DNA of 64,000 nt from JACVRW01 sp963835705 (GTDB lineage Bacteria > Actinomycetota > Thermoleophilia > Solirubrobacterales > Thermoleophilaceae), in NCBI GenBank assembly GCA_963835705.1, contig CAWIGR010000012.1, forward strand, positions 1 to 64,000, in the 5' to 3' direction. A program made the position numbers and the translations under genes. Positions 1-8,911 of the stretch are shown here, piece after piece (the first letter of the stretch is position 1; every line of letters starts with the position of its first letter). The notes beneath the pieces were generated by a model. That model worked only from the letters and a program-made list of their open reading frames with translations, was not told the origin of the DNA and did not search any database.

Positions 1-9
1 TCAGCCGCA

Positions 10-593
10 TCATGGCTTCGGTTCCCGCCCGCGCAGCGCGAGAGTGTAAATCACCAGCGCGATCGCGGCGAACAGGAACCATTGCACCGCGTAGGCCCGG
101 TGATTGTTGGGAATGCTCTTCCGTGCGAAGGCGGAGCACTGGGCTCAAGGCCGGCGAGTCCCCTTCTTGTCCGGACACCAGCCGCATCCGCATCCTGTGT
201 GTCGGGCGCGATCACGCCGCTGACCGGCCCGCCTTCCCCCTTGCCGGCCTTGGGTCGGCCGACCAACCGAGCTCGACACTCATCCCCTGCCCTTCGGCCC
301 CGGTCCTGCAGTCGACGACATGTGCGTAGCCGGTCTTCTCCTTGCGATTTCGCCCGGCGGTCGGCGCACGGTGACCGACTGAAGGCACACCCGGTGGCGC
401 AGCGGAAGAAGGGCAGAGCGCTCGGGCTCGGGCGATCGGCAAGCCGATCGCCGGCAATGTTCTCCGCCTCACATCGCGCGAGCAGCCCCTCCTTCCACTC
501 CGCGCGCCGAAACTGCCACACGCCCAGCCCGATCATCGTCGCAACCGCGGCGGCGACAATGATCGTCGGAATGATCGGCAGGCGGCGGGTCAT
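10..593 (-). pseudogene. surf1: SURF1 family cytochrome oxidase assembly protein, frameshifted
   Basis: SURF1 proteins are inner-membrane factors that help insert heme a into cytochrome c oxidase. The start at 593 gives an N-terminal membrane segment followed by GVWQFRRAEWKEGLLAR, the typical SURF1 opening. The C-terminal end, recovered in another frame near 10-100, is a second membrane helix (AVQWFLFAAIALVIYTLALR) just before a TGA at 10-12, so both family helices are present. The middle needs several frame changes to read. The ATG overlaps the stop of the DUF983 gene upstream (ATGA). It is the last complete gene of a sphingomonad-like cox operon on the minus strand. Another ATG at 13 may begin a further gene outside the window. 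The indels are probably sequencing errors. Confidence 0.8.
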
Positions 594-946
594 TCGATGG
601 TCCGGCCTTCGCGCGCTCGCGGTGCGATATTCGACCCGAAGAACGCCTTTCCAAGCCGAAACCCGCCCAAGGTGAGCGAGAAGCCCCACCGGCAACCACA
701 TCAAATGGACCCACAAGGCGCGGAATATTTCAGCTCGACGAGATCGCGCCGACCGTCAGCATCGCCCCGACGATCAGGATCAGGAACGCCGCCGCGCGGT
801 CGCCAACGTTGAAGCGGCAAAATCGAGCCCGCACGCCTGGCATCTGGGCGCGAAGCTCACCGGCCCGTCGAACAGGCCCGGCGACTCCCGCACCTCGGGC
901 AAAGACCCGAAAACTCGCGGTGGCGAATGTCGCCGCGCCCTTCCAT
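590..946 (-). pseudogene. DUF983 zinc-ribbon membrane protein, frameshifted
   Basis: DUF983 proteins are small membrane proteins encoded next to cytochrome oxidase assembly genes in alphaproteobacteria; their role is not established. Piecing frames together gives a Cys motif (LCPRCGSRGLFDGP then a second Cys pair near CQACGLDFA), followed by a membrane segment (AAFLILIVGAMLTVGAI) and another hydrophobic stretch reading like MWLPVGLLAHL near 660-720. At least three frame changes are required. It starts directly after the subunit III stop at 948 and ends on the SURF1 start. Length agrees with the family, about 118 codons. Confidence 0.7.
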
Positions 947-947
947 C

Positions 948-1767
948 CTAGCCGGCGTGGACCGGCGCGCCCCAGCCGCCCCAGACATAGATCGAGACGA
1001 ACAGGAACAGCCACACGACGTCGACGAAGTGCCAGTACCAGGCCGCCGCCTCGAAGCCGAAATGCTGCCTGGGGTGAAATCGCCGCGGTGCGCGCGCCAG
1101 GCAGACGATCAGGAAGATCGTGCCGACGATGACGTGGAAGCCGTGGAAGCCGGTCGCCATGAAGAAGGTCGCGCCATAGATGTTGCCCTTGAAGGCGAAC
1201 GGCGCGTGGACATATTCATAGGCCTGGATGCAGGTGAACAGCAGGCCGAGCAGGATCGTGCACCACAGGCCCTTCTTCAGCCCGTCGCGGTCGCCGTGGA
1301 TCAGCGCATGGTGCGCCCAGGTCACGGTGGTGCCCGAGCACAGCAGGATCATCGTGTTGAGCAACGGGAAGCCGAACGGGTCGAGCACTTCGATGCCCTT
1401 GGGCGGCCATGTCCCGCCGACCGCTTCGGCCGCCGAGGGGAACAGCGCGGCGTCGAAGAACGCCCAGAACCAGGCGACGAAGAACATCACTTCGGAGGCG
1501 ATGAACAGGATCATGCCGTAGCGCAGGTGGAGCGGGACCACCGGCGTATGGTCGCCGCCGTGCGCCTCGCGCACTGTGTTGGACCACCAATTGAACATGG
1601 TCATGAGGACCACAGCAGGCCGGCGAGGGAGACGAACTTGCCGTAGGGATTGTCGTGCATCCACATCACCACGCCGCTGAACAAAGTGCAGGCGCCGAGA
1701 TCGCGCCGATCAGCGGCCAGGGATCGGGCGGGAGGAAATGATAGTCGTGGTTCTTGGTCGCGGCCAT
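948..1767 (-). pseudogene. coxC: Cytochrome c oxidase subunit III (alphaproteobacterial type), frameshifted
   Basis: Subunit III of an aa3-type cytochrome c oxidase, a seven-helix membrane protein that stabilises the catalytic core. Most of the protein reads in one frame from about 1,600 to 948, with typical motifs such as LRYGMILFIASEVMFFVAWF, GATFFMATGFHGFHVIVG and WYWHFVDVVWLFLFVSIYVW. The N-terminus (MAATKNHDYHFLPPDPWP, start ATG at 1767) lies in a different frame, with breaks between about 1,600 and 1,720. It sits between ctaG and DUF983, the usual alphaproteobacterial order. A second, actinobacterial subunit III occurs at 43,829, so the window holds two unrelated oxidases. Confidence 0.9.
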
Positions 1768-1769
1768 GG

Positions 1770-2290
1770 CTACGCTTCCCTTGTTCTCGGGCGTGCCCTC
1801 TAGCCTGCCGCCGCCAGTTTCCACTGGGTAAAATGTGTAGCTCAGGGTGATTTCTCGATGCGCCATCGCCGGTCGTGCGCATCTTGGGGTCGACGAAGAA
1901 GATCACCGGCATGGCACTTTCTGGCCCGGCTGCAGCGTCTGCTCGGTGAAGCAGAAGCAGTCGATCTTGTTGAAAGAGCGCCCCGCCTGGTCGGGCGAGA
2001 CGTTGAAGACCGCGCGCCCGGTGATCGGGCGGCCGCGAGGTTTTCGGCCCGATAGCATGGTCGGTCCGCGCGCCGGGCTGGACCGTGCGCCTGCGCCGGC
2101 TCGAACCGCCACGGCAGCGCCGGCTCGATGTTGGCGTCGAAGCGAACCCGGATCCTGCCCGCGACCGCGCCGGGGGCGCGCGGTCGCGCGCATCGGCGTG
2201 CCGCCGAAGCCGGTCATCTCGCAGAAAGATGTGGTAGAGCGGCACTGAGGCGAAGGCGAGCCCGAGCATCGCCGCCACGATCACCGCCAT
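1770..2290 (-). pseudogene. ctaG: Cytochrome c oxidase assembly protein CtaG (Cox11 type), frameshifted
   Basis: Cox11/CtaG is a membrane-anchored copper chaperone that delivers copper to the CuB site of cytochrome c oxidase. The N-terminal anchor (AVIVAAMLGLAFASVPLYHI) reads from 2290. The family copper-binding region appears in another frame as NKIDCFCFTEQTLQPGQK, with the CFCF pair intact. A further piece reads VIFFVDP, and the end reads ITLSYTFYPVE. Several indels separate these pieces. The start overlaps the coxF-like stop by 10 bases, and the likely TAG stop at 1770-1772 lies just before the subunit III start. Cox11 is typical of proteobacteria, which supports a non-actinobacterial origin for this end. 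Confidence 0.85.
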
Positions 2291-2439
2291 GATAGCGCGG
2301 TGCGGCCGTTGCGCTTTCGAGGCTGGTCACCGATTTTCGCCATCTTGGCGATGGTGATCGCGAAGATCAGCACCACGAACGCGCCCAGCAGCAGCGCGAT
2401 GAGCGCGCGCGCGCGCTGCCTGGCGCGCGACGAGTTCAT
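2281..2439 (-). CDS. Small CoxF-like membrane protein of the cox operon
   Basis: A 52-residue protein with one membrane helix (ALIALLLGAFVVLIFAITIA) followed by a short basic tail ending KRNGRTALSWR. It lies between heme O synthase and ctaG and overlaps the ctaG start (ATGGCGGTGA). A single-helix protein in exactly this place is usual in alphaproteobacterial cox operons, where it is called CoxF or left hypothetical. It is one of the few open frames in the first 6.5 kb that reads through without a frameshift. The function is not known; an oxidase assembly role is inferred from position only. Confidence 0.65.
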   Translation of the reverse strand: MNSSRARQRARALIALLLGAFVVLIFAITIAKMAKIGDQPRKRNGRTALSWR

Positions 2440-2449
2440 CTTCGTTCGG

Positions 2450-3361
2450 TCATGCGGACCACCGGTCGGCGACCAGCGCGGCGAACAGGGCGAACAGATA
2501 GAGGACCGAATAAGCGAACAGGCGCTTCTCCGGCGCCATTCCTGCGGCTCGGTTGCGCGGTTGGCGAGGATGGCAGGCTCAGAGCGACGAACAGCAGGCT
2601 GAGAGCGCGGCCGCGGCGACGCCGTAGAGCGAGCCGGTCAGCCCCAGCGGCCACGGTGCGATCGCCGCCGCGGCCATCGGCAGGGTGTAGAGCAGAGATC
2701 TGCCGCCGGGTCGCCTGGGCGCCGGCGACCACCGGCAGCATCGGGATTCCGGCCTTGGCGTAATCGGACCGGACGAACAGCGCCAGCGCCCAGAAATGCG
2801 GCGGGGTCCACAGGAAGATGATCGCGAACAGCAGCACCGGCAGCGCGCTGACATCGCCCGTCGCGGCGACCCAGCCGATCAGCGGCGGGAAGGCGCCCGG
2901 CGGCGCCGCCGATGACGATATTCTGCGCCGTCCGCGGCTTCAGCCAGACGGTATAGACGAGCACATAGAACAGGATCGAGACCGCCAGGATCGCCGGCCG
3001 CGAGGTGATTGGTCGCGAGCCCCATCAGCACGACCGAGAAGACGCTCAGGCCGACCCCGAAGTGGAGCGCGGTCTGCGCGGTCCATCCGGCCAGCCGGGA
3101 GCGGGCGCTTGGCGGTGCGCCGCATCTTCGGCGTCGAGGTCGGCCTCATACCATTGGTTGAGTGCCCCAGCGGCGCCCGCGCCAAGCGCGATGCACAGCA
3201 CCGCGGTAAAGCCGAGCACCGGATGGACGGCACCGGCGCGGCGAGCAGGCCGCACAGCCCGGTGAACACCACCAGGCTCATCACGCGCGGCTTGGTCAGC
3301 GCGAGAAAATCGCGCCAGTCGGCCGGCAGCGGCTGGGCTGGGGAAGCGGAACAGCGGTCAT
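2450..3361 (-). pseudogene. ctaB: Heme O synthase (protoheme IX farnesyltransferase), frameshifted
   Basis: CtaB/CyoE farnesylates heme B to heme O, the precursor of heme A for the oxidase, in the cytoplasmic membrane. Fragments in three frames give the family signatures: LTKPRVMSLVVFTGLCGLLA near the start, GAGAAGALNQWYEADLDA with the substrate-binding N and D residues, VYTVWLKPRTAQNIVIGGAAG, and LWTPPHFWALALFVRSDYAK. The C-terminus reads as a last helix ending LVADRWSA at 2450. About 300 codons in total is normal for the family. The many frame changes make it unreadable as one protein here. It precedes the coxF-like gene and ctaG. Confidence 0.88.
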
Positions 3362-3421
3362 GGGCGGGCCCTATAAAAGCTTGGGACCAGAAGGGAAAGG
3401 CACCAAGCGTATAATGGTCGC

Positions 3422-3444
3422 AATGGGTGGAAAGCGGACATTGC
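3422..3444. repeat. Copy 1 of a 23-nt intergenic repeat flanking the multicopper oxidase gene
   Basis: AATGGGTGGAAAGCGGACAT continues to TGC. It recurs at 5386-5408 with one mismatch (GCGGAC against GCTGAC), in the same orientation. The two copies lie immediately outside the multicopper oxidase gene. Short intergenic motifs of this kind are, from memory, common in sphingomonad genomes. Confidence 0.7.
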
Positions 3445-5257
3445 CTAATGGTTGAGGAAGGCTTCAGTGACTCCCGTGGTAGCAGGCGCCTCGCCTTCCG
3501 CGGCGATGCGCAGGTTCTGCATCATCCCATGGTCGCCGTGATACATAATGTGGCAGTGGGTGACGAAGTCGCCAGTGAAGCGCTCGTAGCGGGTACGGAA
3601 GGCAACCCGCATGTCCTTCTTCAGGAACACCGTATCCTTCCATTCGCCCTTCAGCCCGGCAAAGTCCGGGTCGTAGGCCGGGCTCTTGGGATCGGTGGCG
3701 TCGCGCCCTTCCGGACCTCCATCGAGATGATCTGGAACGGATTGACGTGGATGTGCAGCGGGTGGTCGTCGATCAGCGCGATCGCCCGCCACTCTTCGGC
3801 CTTGCCAAGGGCAGAACGCATTTATCCGCTCATGGTCGATATCCTGCCGTTTACCCCGACGTATTCCTCATCGGGACCCTCGATGATGTTGAGGATCACT
3901 CGCGGTAATCGCTGACTTCGGCCTCCGCAATGGGCTTGTGCCAGGTGAACGACACAGCTTTATGCCCGTCCTTGAGCTCACCGATGACTCCGGCGCGGGT
4001 CGCGGATCGCTGGCTCCCCGCAAGCAGCTCCTCCGCCGAACGGACCAGCGCCGACTTCAGCAGGACGCCCCCGTCGGAGTTGCTCGCAACACTCCTTCCG
4101 CCGCGATCACAGTGATCATGCGTGACGGATTTAGTTTTTCCGGATCGTTCGGGCGCGTGTCGTTCACCATGCAATATTGGCCGGGGTCCGGCAGACGGGC
4201 GATGACGTCCATCCGCTCTCCCGCAAACAGGACCGCCTGATCCACCTTGAAGACCGCCGAGCGGGTTAGCCCGTCCAGGGCGATCTGCCACATCGCCAGC
4301 GGCTGGCCGACGCAATAGCGCTGTCGCCAGGCGACCTGATCTGCCGCCTTGACCACCCGCAGCGGGGGCGCCGCAGGATCAAGTCGATAGAGCCGCATGC
4401 GCATCGGTTCGCCGATCCGGCGTTGATCAGGCGCCAGCGCTCGAACCCGCCGGACTTCGCTTGGCTCGACCCGGGCTGCACCTTTCCGTTGATTCCGGTG
4501 AACCGGCCCGAACGCCGCCAACTCCAATCATTGTCGAGCTCTCTATCCGGCCGATCTTGCCGGCCGAGCAAGTAAAGGGGCGAACCGGCTCGTTGGCCTT
4601 GTCCCGCTGGCCTTCGATCGCGCCCTTGTCGTCCAGGCAGCCATATTTGATCTGCTGGAAGATCATCGCCCGTTCCGGGAAGGACCGGCCGCTCTCGTCC
4701 TTCAAAAGGACATCCATGTCACCCGGGCCGGTGGCGGTGGGCAGCCGGTCGCCGCTTATAATCAGCGCACCTGCCATGCCGCTGCCGACCTGAACGAAAC
4801 CCACTCCGTGGCGATGCGGGTGGTACCAGAAGGTGCCCGGCCGGATGGTCGGCAGGGATGTCATATTCGTAACGGAACTGCTCGCCCGGAGCGATGGAAA
4901 TCAGCACATCGTCGCTGTTCCCGAAGGCGAAACCCACAGGCCATGGGTATGGAGATTGGTGTGGTTGAAGCAGCGATGCTCCCTGCGCTGCACTTCGCTA
5001 CACGCCTCCAGCCGGTTGTCGAGATCGATCCGCAGCTTCTGTCCCGGGGCCACCCGGATGGTCGCGCAACAAAATCGCCGGGCTTCGCTCCCGATCCCAC
5101 GAATGACCGAAGTTCGACCTTGTCGTCGGTCAAGGTCCAGGGAATCGCAGAGGGCGCCGGACGAACGCACGATTTCGAAGTGATAGGCTACCGGTTGCGC
5201 GCCGGTGGCCGTCAGCAACGCCGGCAGCAAGATCATTACCCCCATGCAAGCCTCCAT
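3445..5257 (-). pseudogene. Multicopper oxidase (laccase-like), frameshifted
   Basis: Multicopper oxidases oxidise a substrate, often Cu(I) or phenols, and reduce oxygen to water using four coppers, usually in the periplasm. All four copper-binding segments are visible in different frames: HTNLHTHGLWVSPSG near 4,940-4,970, GTFWYHPHRHG near 4,820-4,850, HPLHIHVNPFQ near 3,735-3,770 and VTHCHIMYHGDHGMM near 3,530-3,570 (H-C-H plus axial Met). A hydrophobic signal-like N-terminus begins at 5257 or 5245. Length is normal for a three-domain enzyme but at least five indels interrupt it. It is flanked by two copies of a 23-nt repeat. A copper-oxidase role linked to the neighbouring oxidase genes is inferred. 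Confidence 0.85.
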
Positions 5258-5385
5258 ATTGCAAGGAGTTTACGCACACGCCCGTAACGATCTATTGGAC
5301 TTGATCATCGCCGCGTGCAAGGCGGTTGTTCCTGCAGGAGTTGAAGCCCCTGATAAGCACATTGGCAGTCAGGTTGATCGTCCGG

Positions 5386-5408
5386 AATGGGTGGAAAGCT
5401 GACATTGC
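5386..5408. repeat. Copy 2 of the 23-nt intergenic repeat
   Basis: The sequence matches 3422-3444 at 22 of 23 positions, same orientation. It lies in the 214-base gap between the cytochrome c stop (5472) and the multicopper oxidase start (5257). No gene was recognised in the rest of that gap. Confidence 0.7.
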
Positions 5409-5471
5409 TGGGCGCGTCAGCGAAACCGATACGTCCTTCCATTCATTTCGGTATATTGCGGGGCCGGCAGC

Positions 5472-6278
5472 TTAAAGCGTGCCTTGGAAATATCGCGCAA
5501 GCTGTTCCCGTTCCTCGGGTGTCAACTTACCAGCGATGTCGCGCATGCGGCCGTAAACGTCATTCTCTGCGCGTACCGGCTGCGTAGGCGTTGAGCTGGG
5601 CGACCATATATTCGCGCTCCTGCCCTGCCAAAGTGGGCGTTTCGATGGGGCCGCCTACGCCATTTGTGTGGCAGCTCATGCAAGCAGGAATGCGGCGGCG
5701 CGTATCACCCTCCCAAGCCAGCCGGACGATCTCCTCCCTGCCCGAAGGTCGCGGCTCCCAAGCGCCGTATATTCCTTCGAGGCCGCTGCGTAATATGCGG
5801 CGATGCTCGCCAGGTCGCCGACCGCGAGCTTCTTGGCGACATCCGTCATCTGCTGATTGGATCGAGCGCCGGTTTGGTAATCGTGAAGCTGCTTGTAAAT
5901 GGCGTATGGGCTCTGGCCGGCAAGGCTGGGAATTGCACTGGTTTTCGCTTTAGTCCTTTCTCGCTCTGGCAGGCCGCACAAACCTCTCCCGCGAGATGCG
6001 CGCCGCGGGCGGTATTGGTAGAGGCCAGCACCTGGATGACGGCGGGATCCCAGCTGACCTGGCTGACCGGGAAGCGAGGTCGCCTCGCTGCGCGGCTGGG
6101 CAACCGCCGGCGATCCGGCCTCGAGTCCGGCTGCCCTCCGCATCGCACTGTCCATCGACAGATGGGCGTGTTCCCGCTGGCCCGCCGGAATGACGACGAA
6201 GCCTATCCCGGCGCCCACCACAGCGAACCCGGCCACGGCCAGGCTGGCCAATAGTCGCCAGCGCCGATTTGACCGCAT
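5472..6278 (-). pseudogene. Two-domain class I cytochrome c (c4-like), frameshifted
   Basis: A periplasmic electron carrier, probably serving a terminal oxidase. The N-terminus (RRWRLLASLAVAGFAVVGAG) is a signal anchor. The first heme region reads GEVCAACQSEKG in one frame, where the expected axial His is a Gln; because of surrounding indels this may be a base error. Next come IPSLAGQSPYAIYKQLHDYQ and DLASIAAYYAA. The second heme region reads IPACMSCHTNG with an intact CxxCH, followed by TLAGQEREYMVAQL. The end reads EEREQLARYFQGTL before TAA at 5472-5474. Repeated domains of about 85-90 residues fit cytochrome c4. Several frame changes are needed. Confidence 0.8.
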
Positions 6279-6361
6279 CCTGCTCCGCCGGTGCTCCGGC
6301 GGGGGGACAGATCTTCACGATCGGATGGCGGCTGGTCGGACATCTCAGCTCAGCCTGTGAA

Positions 6362-6520
6362 TCACCGCTGCGGCGGCGGGTCGATGAAGAACTGTGCGAT
6401 GGGATAACCGTAGGCCAGCAACATCAGGATGGCCACGGAGATGTTCGACAGCCCGAAACCGTTGAGCGAGGCCGGCAGTCGCCCGGGCGGATGCACCGCT
6501 TCCGCATAGTGGAAGTCAAC
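6362..6520 (-). pseudogene. C-terminal fragment of a membrane protein, possibly a heme-copper oxidase subunit I
   Basis: The last ~53 codons read FHYAEAVHPPGRLPASLNGF, then a membrane helix (ISVAILMLLAYGYPIAQFF) and a short tail ending IDPPPQR before TGA at 6362-6364. Gene order, just upstream of a cytochrome c and a multicopper oxidase, suggests the end of a ba3- or cbb3-like oxidase subunit I, but no catalytic motif is present to prove this. The 5' part is missing because the sequence switches to actinobacterial DNA immediately upstream. Confidence 0.4.
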
Positions 6521-6580
6521 AGCCGGAGCAGCCGGAGCCGACGACCGGTGAGAGCGTCAACCCGATGAGCCGGTGGGGAC
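6521..6580. other. Probable chimeric junction between sphingomonad-like and actinobacterial DNA
   Basis: To the left the minus strand encodes an oxidase-type C-terminus. To the right it encodes EccC up to QAAEGGLGPH, exactly where the Walker A loop (GATGSGKS in the family) should follow. The loop is absent and the frame instead reads into unrelated residues and a stop. Neither gene is complete across this point. Base composition and gene content change together here. No insertion sequence, integrase, tRNA or target duplication is visible, so an assembly or read chimera is more likely than a biological insertion. Confidence 0.8.
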
Positions 6581-8104
6581 CGAGCCCGCCCTCCGCCGCC
6601 TGCTTGAGGTCGAGCGTGACCGGCTCACCGGCGCCGCCCACACCGATCGGCGCCCGCAGCTGCTCGCGCCGCGGCCGCGGCCGCCAGCTCGCGCGCGGGT
6701 CGACCTCGGCGGCGGAGCGCAGATGGAGCAGCTCGAGCGCCCGCACCTCGTCGGCGCTCGCCGGGCCGCGCTCGCGGTCCTCCAGGCGCAGCCGGTGTGA
6801 GCGTGCGGGCGATCGCCTCGCTCAGGCCGAGGTCGGCGGCATCGGGCCACACTCCTTCAGCCCGTCCGCCCTCGCCGCGGCGCTCCTCCACGCTGCCGGC
6901 GGCGCCCGGCGAGAGCACGATGCGCACGTCGGCCTCGGACGGCTCGGTGGCGGTGGAGTCCGCGAGCAGCACGGCGGTCACCGCGAGGCGGTCGCCCTGC
7001 TCCAGCACGTCGCGCATCAGCGGCATGCGCGCCACGGCCGAGTCGGGCGACCAGCCGTCCACGAACAGCACCAGGTGCGGCCCGGCCAGACGCGGCCGGG
7101 CCGAGCCGTGGCTCTCCTCGTCGAGCCGGGCGAGCTGCTCGAGCCGCGGGCCGATCTCGCCCTCGAGCAGACGGCCGAGCGCCTCCTCGTTTGAGGCGAG
7201 CAGGATCGGCGGTGGCAGCAGCTCCGGGGCGCCTGCGGCGCGCGCACTCGGCGCGCGCGCGCGGCGGCCACTTGATCCACTCCCAATCGGCAGCGGCCGG
7301 CGGCTCGTAGGAGGCCAGCACCCGCACGTCGTCGGGGGCGCGGAACACGGCCAGCTGCGAGACCAGCGAGCGCGCCAGCGCGCGGCCGGCTTCGGGCGCC
7401 CCGACCACCGTCACCACGCGCGCGTCACGCAGGTCGACCGTGACGGGCACGTCGTTCACGCGCTCCCAGCGCCTTCTGACCGTGCTCGCCTCGTCCTCCA
7501 GGTCGAGCTCGCGCTCGGCCAGGGGGTCGTCGCCGATGTCGAGCCGCACCGGGCGCGAGTGCGCCACCCGGCCGCGGCCGACCCGCAGCTCGAGGAAGTC
7601 GGCGTCGGCGGTGCGGCGCTCCCACAGTCCGGCGCGGGCGAGCGCGATGGCCCAGAGCTTCTCGTGGTCGGGGTAGAGCCGGTCCGCGGCCGCCAACTGG
7701 GCGTCGGCGTCGCGCCCGAGGTCACGCTCCACCCGCGTGAGATACATGCGGTACTTGCGCCGGTTGCGCTTGCGGCGCTTCTTCACCGAGCGCACCTGCG
7801 AGTAGCGGATCAGGAACGCGAGCAGGATGCTGAGGCACACCAGCCCCAGCGCGATGTACATGAACAGCGGGTTGTTGTAGACGAGCGCGAAGGCGAGCAG
7901 GCCGAAGCTCCCTATCGCCGGGAACATCGCGTGGACCATCCCGCCGGTGGGGGGCTCCGGCTTGGTCGGCGGCGCATGGATGCGCAACTCCTCCGACGGC
8001 GCCGGCTCCGGCCACTCGCGCGGCGGCCGATGGAAGATCTCCGCGCCGCGCTGGGCCGCAAGCACCCGGCTCGGCCGAGTGCGCGCGGATGGTGATTGCC
8101 GCAT
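6560..8104 (-). pseudogene. eccC: Type VII secretion ATPase EccC, N-terminal part, truncated and frameshifted
   Basis: EccC is the FtsK/SpoIIIE-type motor of ESX secretion and recognises WXG100 substrates at the membrane. The start at 8104 gives a conserved N-terminal segment (IFHRPPREWPEP), two membrane helices (PAIGSFGLLAFALVY and MYIALGLVCLSILLAFLI), a basic region RSVKKRRKRNRRKYR and the EccC-specific stretch RDLGRDADAQLAAADRLYPD. The frame shifts once in a GC dinucleotide run near 7,255 and again near 6,790. Downstream frames give HLVLFVDGW, ELLHLRSAAEVDP and PIGVGGAGEPVTLDLK. The gene stops before its first Walker A motif at the junction near 6,560, so all three ATPase domains are missing. 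It diverges from the WXG100 gene. Confidence 0.88.
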
Positions 8105-8230
8105 GCGGAAGGGATTTACCCGCCCGGGGTCCCCCGGGAAACGCCGGTGGACGTTCGTCCGGGGTTACGCGCGCACGCAAAGGGGAACTCTCCAAGCGGT
8201 ACCGCAAGCGAAAATGAAGGGATTCCTCAG
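8105..8230. promoter_or_regulatory. Divergent promoter region between eccC and the WXG100 gene
   Basis: 126 bases separate the eccC start (8104) and the WXG100 start (8231). An A-rich stretch (GCGAAAATGAAGGGATTC) precedes the WXG100 gene and supplies an AAGGG ribosome-binding site. No clear operator palindrome was seen. Confidence 0.45.
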
Positions 8231-8530
8231 ATGGCGACGGCTGGACACATTCGCGTCACCCCCGAGCAGCTCGGAGCGATCGCCGGGCAGCTCAACGCGG
8301 GTGCGGCGAACATCGAGCAGATCAACCAGCAGCTGCAGGGCCAGGTGGCCCCGCTCGGCTCCGACTGGGCCGGCGTGGCGCAAGCCCGCTTCCACGAGCT
8401 GTGGGCCGAGTGGCAGCGCTCCTCGCAGGGCATCCAGCACGCCCTCCAGGGCATCAGCCAGCTGATGACCCAGGCCAGCGCCAACTACGCCGACACCGAG
8501 GCCGCCGTCGCCAGCAGCTTCCAGCGCTAG
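8231..8530 (+). CDS. WXG100 family ESX secretion protein (EsxA/EsxB-like)
   Basis: A 99-residue helical-hairpin protein, the expected size of WXG100 substrates exported by type VII secretion. It has two amphipathic helices separated by the turn SDWAGVAQARFHELWAEW, a W-x-G variant (WAG). The C-terminal helix carries YADTEAAV, matching the Y-x3-D/E export signal (YxxxD/E) near residues 85-90. It lies immediately divergent from eccC and upstream of another WXG-like gene. Such proteins normally work as dimers and are recognised by EccC. The partner may be the next gene. Confidence 0.92.
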   Translation: MATAGHIRVTPEQLGAIAGQLNAGAANIEQINQQLQGQVAPLGSDWAGVAQARFHELWAEWQRSSQGIQHALQGISQLMTQASANYADTEAAVASSFQR

Positions 8531-8563
8531 TCCCGCGGCACATCGAGCCGAGAGCCGCCTGAC

Positions 8564-8911
8564 ATGGGCGAGATCCAGGCACCCCTGGGCGAGATCGAGA
8601 GCGTGGGAGCGGGCATCGAGGGCGTCGCGCCCACGCTGACGACGCTTGCGCGCGCCGCCACGGGGGTGACCGGGACCGTGTCCGAGCCGCCGGCCACGTC
8701 CGCGGCGCTCGACCAGATGGCGTCTCGCTGGGCCGCCTCCGCGACCCGGCTCGAGGACGAGATCGCCGCGCTCGGCGTGGCGGCCGGCGCCACCGCCGTG
8801 GCCTACCGCGCCGCCGACGAGTCGTCCATGACGGGCGGCTCCGGGGGCGGTGCCGACAGCGGCGGCGGTGTGGGCAGCGGTGGCGGCGGCGGAGGGGGCG
8901 GCTCCTGGTGA
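8564..8911 (+). CDS. WXG100-like small protein with glycine-rich tail
   Basis: A 115-residue protein predicted helical over residues 1-90, with a central SRWAASATRLEDEI that resembles the WXG turn region although the Gly is absent. A long glycine/serine tail (GGSGGGADSGGGVGSGGG and on) forms the C-terminus. It follows the canonical WXG100 gene by 33 bases and its stop overlaps the start of the next gene (8908-8911). By position it may be the second half of an Esx heterodimer or a chaperone for the downstream large protein. Family assignment is by pattern only. Confidence 0.65.
   Translation: MGEIQAPLGEIESVGAGIEGVAPTLTTLARAATGVTGTVSEPPATSAALDQMASRWAASATRLEDEIAALGVAAGATAVAYRAADESSMTGGSGGGADSGGGVGSGGGGGGGGSW

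Noticed and set aside
5980..6020. Cytochrome c heme site CAACQ as a natural loss of the axial His
   Set aside because: The gene is full of indels, so a base error is more likely than a true change.
1..6520. Horizontal transfer of a proteobacterial oxidase locus into an actinobacterium
   Set aside because: No mobile element or target duplication, both border genes cut mid-domain, and dense indels only on one side; a chimeric sequence is simpler.
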